Positions 57,202-64,000 of a stretch of DNA of 64,000 nt are shown piece after piece. Numbering within the stretch: position 1 is the first letter of the stretch; every line of letters begins with the position of its first letter. Position numbers and translations under genes: made by a program. The notes beneath the pieces were generated by a model. That model did not search any database and was not told where the DNA came from. It saw only the letters and a program-made list of their open reading frames with translations. Origin of the DNA: Dipteris shenzhenensis (taxonomy: Eukaryota; Polypodiophyta; Polypodiopsida; Gleicheniales); NCBI GenBank assembly GCA_047967505.1, contig CM106539.1; one strand, written 5' to 3'.

Positions 57202-58506
57202 ATGGCGTGTGATTCTCTTTCACAGATTGTCATAGAAAAGCTTGACAAGAACAACTTCCAGGCATGGAAGTTTAGAATGATGAATTTCCTTATGGGAAAA
57301 GGCTATTGGGAGTTCATTACAGGAAATGAAGAAGAACCAGTTCTTCCTAATGTTCCCAATCAACAGGAAATGCAGGCATTTAAAGGATGGCATGAGAGAG
57401 CCAGAAAAGTTATGTACTGGTTGTCTATCAGTATTTCGAATTCTATGATTATGCATATTCAGGATGCAAGTACACCAAAGGAGGCATGGGATACTTTGGC
57501 AAAAATGTACAGCACAAATGCGCTAGCCAGGAAAATGCAGCTCAAACAGGAGTTGCACAATGTGCAGAGAGAAAATTTGAGCATAAATGACTACCACATG
57601 AAGGTGAAGAAGATTGCAGATGCACTTGCTTCCATTGGGTCACCAGTGGAAGATGATGATCTAGTTTCTGTGACCTTGAATGGTCTAGGAAAGGATTATG
57701 CACAGTTTCGGACATCCATTGCCGTCCGTGAAAAATTTCTTGATTTTGAAGAGTTGTTTGCTCTTTTAATTTCTGAAGAGCAGAGAAATGGGGGTGCATC
57801 TTCTTCAGGAGGAACTTCAAAAGAAACTGTCTTCTACTCAAATGCTGGAAGAGGTAGAGGCAGAGGTAGAGGAGGCCGATTTGCAGGCTGTGGTAGAAAT
57901 CAAAATATGCAGCAAACTCAAGAAAACCAATCCTATGGAGGAGGACATGGTAACTCTAGAGGCAGGGGGAGCCAAAGAGGCCGTGGTGGATGGCAGAGAG
58001 GCCAAAATGCAAACAGCAATGTTGAATGCTACTATTGTGGTAAAATGGGTCATATGGCTAAGGACTGCTACAAAGAGCAAAATGACATTATGAATGGAAA
58101 ATTGCAGCAAGGCAATTATGCATCTTCCAGTAGGCAGGCTGATGACAAAAATGAGCATCTATTTATGGTGCAGCATATAACCAATTCTGTGACAAGTGCA
58201 GAAGAACGAAATGATGTGTGGTATGTTGACTCAGGTGCATCAAACCACATGACAGGTCATGCAGAATGGATGCAAGATGCAAGGAAAATGGAAAAACCAG
58301 GATTTGTGGAGACTGGTGATGATACTGCACATCCTATTGTGCAGATTGGTAAAATTCCTTTGTCTATGCAAGATGGGAAAAAGAAATACCTGTCTGATGT
58401 ATTTCATGTCCCGAACATCACCAAGAACCTGGTTCTATTGGTCCAATGGTTGAGCAGGGCTTGCAGGTCAGATTTAATCCTCATGGATGCTTTGTTGAGG
58501 ATATGA
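57202..58506 (+). pseudogene. copia B10 gag and protease
   Basis: ATG 57202 (MACDSLSQIVIEKLDKNNF) matches the gag start of B6 and B8; the frame extends upstream but this start is shared by all copies. Gag has the DUF4219/UBN2-type fold region (WKFRMMNFLMGKGYWEFI, KEAWDTLAKMY, VTLNGLGKDYAQF), an RGRGRG-rich basic stretch (about residues 215-275) that would bind RNA, and an intact zinc knuckle CYYCGKMGHMAKDC (58027-58068). The aspartic protease motif DSGASNHMTGH starts at 58228. The frame is open for 435 codons, then runs out of phase near 58440, where a base is missing relative to the other copies. Gag and the start of protease are the only parts of any B copy here that remain translatable. 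Confidence 0.9.
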
Positions 58507-59837
58507 AAAATAACGGTCGCTTGATAGCAAAAGGAAAGAACAAGGGTAGGATGTTTACGTTGGATGTGGACATGCCTGAATTGAGTGCAGCAATGTTTGC
58601 ACATGGGACCGGTGTAGTTGCAGATATTGATATCTGGCATAAACGCATTGGTCATGTTAATATACAGCAACTTAAATCAATGCAAGCCCAAAAGATTGTT
58701 GCAGGATTGCCTAAATTCAAGGTTGCAGAAATCCATAAGGTTTGTGAAGCCTGTCAATTTGGAAAACAGGCAAGGAAACCATTTCCTAGGCATGTTCAAG
58801 AGAGTAAAAAGCCATTGGAATTAATCCACTCTAATGTGTGGACTACTAAAGCTGCATCTATTGGAGGCTGTCACTATTTTGTCACTTTTATTGATGACTT
58901 CAACAGAAAAGTTTGGGTGTATTTTATGAAAAAGAAAAGTGAAGTGTTTGGGCACATCAAAGTTTTTAAAGCTATGGTTGAAAAAGAAACAGGCCTGCAA
59001 ATAAAATGCCTAAGGTCAGATGGAGGGGGAGAGTACCTCTCAAATGAGTTTGCAAGGTTCCTGCAGGAGCATGGCATAAAGCATCAATATTCATGCAGTC
59101 ATACCCCACAGCAAAATGGAATTGTAGAGAGGAAAAATAGGCATATTAGAGAGGTATCTAGGGCCATGCTAAATGAGAAAGATCTACCAGATTATTATTG
59201 GGCTAAAGCAGTTGCTATAGTAGTTTACATAATGAACAGGACTCCCACTGTAGCAATACATGGCATGACGCCAAAGGAGATGTATACTGGTAGGAAACGA
59301 AACATTTCTCATTTGAAAATTTTTGGTTGCATTGCCTATGTTCATGTGCCAGATGAGTTGAGGTCCAAGTTGGATCCAAAATCTAAGAAGTGCATCTTTA
59401 TTGGTTATTCTGTGCAGCAGAAAGGGAATAGATGCTATAACCCTTCTACTCGTAAGTTTACAGTGAGCAGAGATGTTGTTTTTGATGAGATGAGTAGCTG
59501 GTATAAACCAGTAAATGTGATGATTGATGTAGATGCACAAAATGGTAATGCTGCACAGAATTCAATGCAACAGCCACATAATATCAGTGGACTTGCAGTG
59601 TCCTCTAGCAGTGGTTCACATCCTTCGCCATGGACAGGCAGATTGACATCAGGAGAATCTCCTCAAAGCAATGCAGATAGTGGTACGCAGGTATCACAAA
59701 AAGGAAAAGAGAAGGTAGATCAGCCCATGTTTGATGTGAATGCAGGTCACTCTTATGTGGATGGTGAATCCAGTGTGGCTCAGAACAGAGCATTGATGAT
59801 GACTTGGGTATTCCTTCTGTTGTTACACCTGGAGTAA
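58446..59837 (+). pseudogene. copia B10 integrase
   Basis: A 463-codon frame resumes in the end of protease and covers the pre-integrase zinc-finger region (WHKRIGHVN, CEACQFGKQARKPF) and the integrase core. First catalytic segment: LIHSNVW, where the family has HSDVW, so the first Asp of the DDE triad is Asn. Second: LRSDGGGEY, intact. Third: VERKNRH, intact. The conserved C-terminal part has YWAKAVAIVVYIMNRTP, KIFGCIAYVHVP and KCIFIGYS, then a Ser-rich linker. A two-base insertion (GTGTGG for GTGG, about 59774) ends the frame before RT. The enzyme would insert element DNA; this copy lacks a catalytic residue. Confidence 0.9.
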
Positions 59838-59959
59838 GGAAGACCAGGGATGTTTTGAGAGCACCTGGAAATGAGCCTGTTTTACACAAGTCTACCAGAG
59901 CTAGGTATCCTATCGATAGGCTGTAATATGATGGATTTACAGCCATTCACTATGGCTAT

Positions 59960-61541
59960 ATGGTCAAAGTGATACAGGAACCAGAACCCACTTCTTTTGA
60001 GCAAGCCATGGGAAATGAAAAATGGGAGAAAGCCATGGATGAAGAAATGGATGCCTTGGAAGCCAATGCTACATGGGAATTGGTGCCTTTGCCTAAAAAC
60101 AAGAATGCAATTGGCTGTAAGTGGGTTTATAAGATCAAGCACAATGCAGATGGTTCTGTGAATAGATACAAGGCAAGATTAGTTATCAAGGGGTATGCGC
60201 AGACATACAGCATTGATTATGAAGAAACATTCAATCCGGTTGCAAGGATGGCAACTGTAAGAGCAGTCATTGCTATGGCTGCATCAAAGGGATGGTCTTT
60301 ACACCAGATGGATGTAAAGAATGCCTTCTTGCATGGTGATTTGCAAGAAGAGGTCTTTATGGAGTAGCCAACAGGTTATGTTCATGCTATTCATCCTGAT
60401 TTTGTTTGCAGGTTGAAGAAAGCCTTGTATGGCTTGAAGCAAGCACCTAGAGCATGGTTTGACAAGATAGGACAGTATCTTGTCACTATTGGATTTTAGA
60501 TTTCCAAAGCAGATTTCTCACTCTATGTGAGAAAAACAGAGAAAGGGATTATGCTGCTTGTCATTTATGTTGATGATTTGATCATCACAGGTGATAGTGA
60601 TGAAGATATCCTTCATGTGAAAATGCTATTGAAGCAGAAGTTTGAGATGAAGGATTTGGGAGAGCTGCGTTATTTCTTGGGCATTGAGGTGATTAGATCA
60701 CCAAGTGGGATATAGCTCTTGCAGAGGCAGTATGGATTGGACATGCTATCCAAATATGGGATGACAGGCTGTTTGCCTATTTCAGTTCCTTTGGAGCAGA
60801 ATGTAAAGCTGAGCACAGATGCAGGTGAGCTTCTGAAAGACCCTACTATGTACAGAGGCATAGTAGGAAGTTTGATTTATATGACTATTACCAGGCCAGA
60901 TTTAAGCTATGCTGTTGGATTGGTAAGTCAGTTTATGCAGGCTCCAAGGAAACCGCATTTGGGTACAGCTAGACGCATACTCAGGTATGTGAAGTCCACA
61001 TTGCAGTATGGACTATTTTATGAGGCTGGGGTTCAGATACAGTTGCATGGATACACTGATGTTGATTGGGCTAGTAGTATTTCTGATAGACAATCTACCA
61101 GTGGATATGTGTTCTCTTTTGGGAGTGCTGCAGTCACTTGGAGCAGCAAGAAATAGCCTACAGTTGCCTTGTCGAGCATAGAGGCTGAGTACAGGGGTGC
61201 AGCAATGGCTGCATGCGAGGTAGCTTGGTTGCATAAGCTACTCTATGATATGCATCAGTCTACAGATGGGCCAGTTGTCATTTATTGTGACAACATGAGT
61301 AGTATACACTTGGCAAATAACCCAGTCTATCATGCTAGAACAAACATGCTAGAACAAAGCACATTGAGGTGCATTCTCACTATGTGCAGGAGAAGGTTTT
61401 ACTAGGTCTTATTGCTTTAGTTTATGTCAGCACAGAGGATCATGTCGTTGACATATTCACAAAGGCATTGGGCGTAGAGAAGCTACGCAAGTTCAAAGAC
61501 CTACTTGGTGTGCAAGAATTGGGATTGACCTCGAGGGGGAG
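59960..61541 (+). pseudogene. copia B10 reverse transcriptase and RNase H
   Basis: RT begins with [20 protein letters not shown], then [20 protein letters not shown], then [20 protein letters not shown] (first catalytic Asp). TAG follows at 60365 and 60497. The catalytic YVDD lies at 60566-60577. TAG at 60713 and 61154 also replace CAG. RNase H has [36 protein letters not shown] and [14 protein letters not shown], with an 11-bp tandem duplication (CATGCTAGAACAAA repeated near 61333-61356) shifting the frame. The end reads [13 protein letters not shown] next to the polypurine tract. In the intact element this enzyme copies the genomic RNA primed by tRNA-Met. Confidence 0.91.
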
Positions 61542-61893
61542 TGTTGAGATATAGAGCTCCACTCATGATATGCCAGGGTGACCGTTGTGCATTTATGTCA
61601 CCGACTTGTTAGCTGCAAACGCGGTTGGTACACCGCCCACGAATAATAGCTGGATGACAGCTATCCTTATCTACTCTAGTTTGTGGCTCAGTTAGTATGC
61701 CACCTTAGTTAGTTGAGTTTGGTTTGAGACCCACATATAGGGTTCTTCTATTTCTTTGTACTGGAGTTCTTTTGGCTTTCACAACTAAGAAGAGGAAAGC
61801 TGTTTTCAGCCTCCACCTTTGTATGTATTCCCCCATTGTGTATGTGAGAAAGCCGCAAGTGAGACTCCTTCCCTCTCTTCCACTATCTTCACA
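61542..61893 (+). repeat. 3' LTR of B10
   Basis: 352 bp, TGTTGAGATATAGAG...ATCTTCACA, followed by GATTC. Confidence 0.94.
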
Positions 61894-62294
61894 GATTCTA
61901 CAACTCCCAATATCTTTGCACACAGGCATACGATGCAATTTCTGTGGCAACTTTTCACCGACCAGTAGAGCAGTGGTCGCACAACAAAAACAGGGCCTTT
62001 TTCTAAGTGCCTGTGAAGAACTTTCACCTTCAAAATGGGCCCCAAAATGGCCTTGAATCAGAAAAATAAAGTCACTAAGGGCTTTGCCCTTATCTGCAGC
62101 ATATACTGCCCTCTCGCCACACCACGAAGGGCATCCCAATCTGAGACAGCGCACTCTTGCACTTCTGGCTGTGCCACCTGTAGAGATTTGCTCCCAAACG
62201 CGAAAAAGGAAAGCAACACTGGTCCTCTTACCACGACACCGTGAACTTGGTTTTCTTTCTTGAGCTCCTTACCACGAACAAGGCTCTGATACCA
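61894..62294 (-). other. tRNA-proximal part of the B9 leader and primer-binding site
   Basis: Reverse complement of the leader. It begins with the right TSD of B10 (GATTC) and ends at the primer site 62283-62294 (TGGTATCAGAGC on the minus strand). Confidence 0.92.
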
Positions 62295-62646
62295 TGTGAA
62301 GATAGTGGGAGAGAGGGAAGGAGTCTCACTTGCGGCTTTCTCACATACACAATGGGGGAATACACACACAGGTGGAGGCTGAAAACAGTTTTTCTCTTCT
62401 TAGTTGTGAAAGCCAAAAGAACTCTAGTACAAAGAAATAGAAGAACCCTATATGTGGGTCTCAAACCAAACTCAACTAACTAAGGTGGCATACTAACTGA
62501 GCCACAAACTAGAGTAGATAAGGATAGCTGTCATCCAGCTATTATTCATAGGCGGTGTACCAACCGCATCTGCAGCTAACAAGTCGGTGACATAAATGCA
62601 CAATGGTCACCCTGGCATATCACGAGTGGAGCTCGATATCTCAACA
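62295..62646 (-). repeat. 5' LTR of B9 (minus strand)
   Basis: 352 bp, TGTGAAGATAGTGGG...GATATCTCAACA, followed by TSD GTACC (62647-62651). Confidence 0.94.
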
Positions 62647-63620
62647 GTACCTACTTGGAGTCAGTCCATACACTCACATATACGATTTCACATCATTACA
62701 TTACTTGAAACCTTACGTTCATCAGTTCAACGAGAAGACTTCAGAGTTCAGAGGCATTGCAGATTGTTTCAATGGGCAGATAGCACTTGATTTCACACAC
62801 ACATGCCACCATTGTAAAGCCTACTCGGCTATCTCACGGCATCATGCACATCATTTTAGCCTTGTAAAGCCTCTTGCCTATTCTCGGCATCATTTCCACA
62901 AGCCTTGTAATACATATCAAAAATTTTATATATCGCATTTCTATCTTCATCGATGGTTCAGAGATTTCACTTAGCATAGTCAGTGTATTTGTAGTTGATT
63001 CATACAGAGATTTTCACGACACTTTTGAGTATATTTCTTGCACCATGTCTATGACTAGCAACCTCAATCTGGAAGCATCTACTAAGTTAGACAACTCCAA
63101 TTACAGTACATGGAAATACCAAATGGAGACCATTCTTGTACTTCAGGACAAATGGGAGTATGTCAATGGGTCTACACCTAGACCATTGGTCCATCCAGCC
63201 ACAAGTAGCTCTACTCCATATGTTGTCACAGCACCAGCAACAAGATCTATAGGTACACAAACAGTTTCCGCACCTGTAGCAGATGTCGCCATCACTCAAG
63301 CTCAGGCAGAATGGGATAAGAAAGACAAGTATGCCTATCATTTGATCAAGCAGAATGTGCAAGATGTCATGCTAGGATAGCTCAACACAGTCAAGACATC
63401 GAAAGAAGCATGGGATATGTTCATAGCTCTCTATAAATCCAAGAACACATCCAGGATTCTCACCCTGAGAAACCAAATCATCCAGACTTTTACAACAGCA
63501 GTGAAACCGGTCATGCTTATGTACTCCACATAAAAGACTACAACAATCAACTTGCAGCAGTAGAAGACACTATGAACCCGACAGAAATGGTTCAAGTCAT
63601 TCTGAATGGACTAGGAGAGG
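62647..63620 (+). mobile_element. copia family C copy C3 (leader and gag start)
   Basis: Nearly identical to C2 at 27,441-28,410. Gag ATG is at 63045 (MSMTSNLNLEASTKLDNSNY), followed by the UBN2-type gag start and TAG at 63378, the same stop as in C2. It runs to LNGLGEG (63620), where family C sequence ends abruptly and a different gag begins. The shared stop and the shared B5/B9 LTR junction show that C2 and C3 are products of a duplication. Confidence 0.88.
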
Positions 63621-63621
63621 G

Positions 63622-64000
63622 AACTCTGCACCTGGTGGAGTACTAAAATTTGATGATGTTGTGGGTAGATTGTTGGCCGAGGAGATTAGACAGAAGTCAT
63701 TGGATGGCAACAAGCAGGATGCAGCCTTAAATGTGCAAAGGGGCAGATCACAGTTCAGGGGGAAGTCCCAAGATAGAGGGAAGTCTCGTAGCAAATCCAG
63801 GGCACGGAACATTGAGTGTTACCATTGTGGCAAGAAGGGCCATATGAAAAAGGATTGCTACAAGCTGAAAAGAGAGCAAAAGGATAAGAAAAAGAATGCG
63901 AATTGGGGTGCAAATCAAAAGGAAGAGAGTCCAAGGGAGGACAAAGAAAAAGTGAAGATCGAGGAGATCAATGCAGTCACACACGATAGTGACAATGACG
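63622..64000 (+). CDS. copia family D gag with zinc knuckle (partial, runs off window)
   Basis: An open frame from 63622 to the window end reads NSAPGGVLKFDDVVGRLLAE, then EIRQKSLDGNKQDAALNV, a basic SRSKSRARNIE stretch and a zinc knuckle CYHCGKKGHMKKDC (CX2CX4HX4C), followed by a Lys/Glu-rich segment. This is the second half of a copia gag that binds element RNA. It joins C3 out of frame at an approximately homologous gag position, so it has no start of its own here. The absence of stops in 126 codons suggests a younger element than the B copies. Downstream parts lie outside the window. Confidence 0.75.

Larger units (their letters stand above)
56303..61893 (+). mobile_element. copia family B element B10, nested in B9, TSD GATTC
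   Basis: LTR-to-LTR element of 5591 bp: 5' LTR 56303-56657, primer site 56658-56669, leader, gag-pol 57202-61541, polypurine tract GAGGGGGAG (61533-61541) and 3' LTR 61542-61893. GATTC flanks it (56298-56302, 61894-61898). The LTRs differ by roughly 18-20 substitutions by eye plus a 3-bp indel, so the insertion is not recent. This is the most complete family B copy in the window. Confidence 0.96.
51462..62646 (-). mobile_element. copia family B element B9 (minus strand), split by nested B10
   Basis: The outer element runs from its 3' LTR (51462-51813) to its 5' LTR (62295-62646) on the minus strand. GTACC occurs immediately outside both ends (51457-51461 and 62647-62651). Its leader is cut at 56302/61894 by the plus-strand element B10, flanked by GATTC on both sides; joining the flanks through one GATTC gives the normal leader. 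Without B10 the element is about 5.6 kb. It inserted next to, or into, the family C sequence that follows at 62,647. Confidence 0.95.

Noticed and set aside
1-64000. CRISPR arrays, bacterial operons, rRNA or tRNA genes
   Set aside because: No spaced identical short repeats with unique spacers, no rRNA-like blocks. The TGGTATCAGAGC sites are retrotransposon primer sites complementary to tRNA-Met, not tRNA genes.

Overview
The window is nuclear DNA of a land plant. This rests on a DUF247-family gene, Ty1/copia and Ty3/gypsy retrotransposons, a CACTA transposon with plant-type tnp2, DUF4218 and DUF4216 modules, an MRS2-type Mg2+-transporter gene fragment and a histone H3-like pseudogene. Gene density is very low and repeat density very high, as in large plant genomes. 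I cannot fix the lineage from sequence alone. No gene looks fully intact: the best preserved is a DUF247 gene (7.7-9.1 kb) that carries a frameshift just before its C-terminal membrane anchor.

Layout. 1-4.24 kb: tandem satellite of about 182 bp, organised as a trimeric higher-order repeat of about 547 bp. 4.4-5.8 kb: duplicated, G-rich low-complexity DNA, a TATA-like box and a broken MRS2 fragment joined to a scrap resembling copia RT. 7.7-9.1 kb: DUF247 gene. 10.2-11.0 kb: a perfect 59-bp inverted duplication and an unrecognised exon-like region. 11.6-14.7 kb: decayed CACTA transposase. 16.4-18.6 kb: copia family C remnant. 19.9-20.97 kb: Ty3/gypsy integrase remnant. 22.0-22.8 kb: histone H3-like pseudogene with a long N-terminal extension, cut by a copia LTR. 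From 20.97 kb to the end most of the DNA is one copia family (called B here; LTR about 352 bp, complete element about 5.6 kb) in at least ten pieces, plus copies of family C. The exception is 36-43.4 kb, a non-coding interval with CT/TG microsatellites, a palindromic minisatellite of about 57 bp and a second palindrome cluster.

Retrotransposon history read directly from the sequence: B8 (46,095-51,276) is flanked by TSD TCTAC. B9 (minus strand, 51,462-62,646) is flanked by TSD GTACC. B10 (plus strand, 56,303-61,893) sits inside the leader of B9 with TSD GATTC. The right end of this nest and the family C DNA beyond it recur at 25,488-28,410, with the same insertion junctions and shared private mutations, so part of the nest was duplicated after it formed. 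Most premature stops in the B copies are CAG-to-TAG changes, which fits deamination of methylated CHG sites.

Element names (B1-B10, C1-C3, D) are labels for this window only. Family and domain names come from recognised motifs; none was confirmed by a database search.
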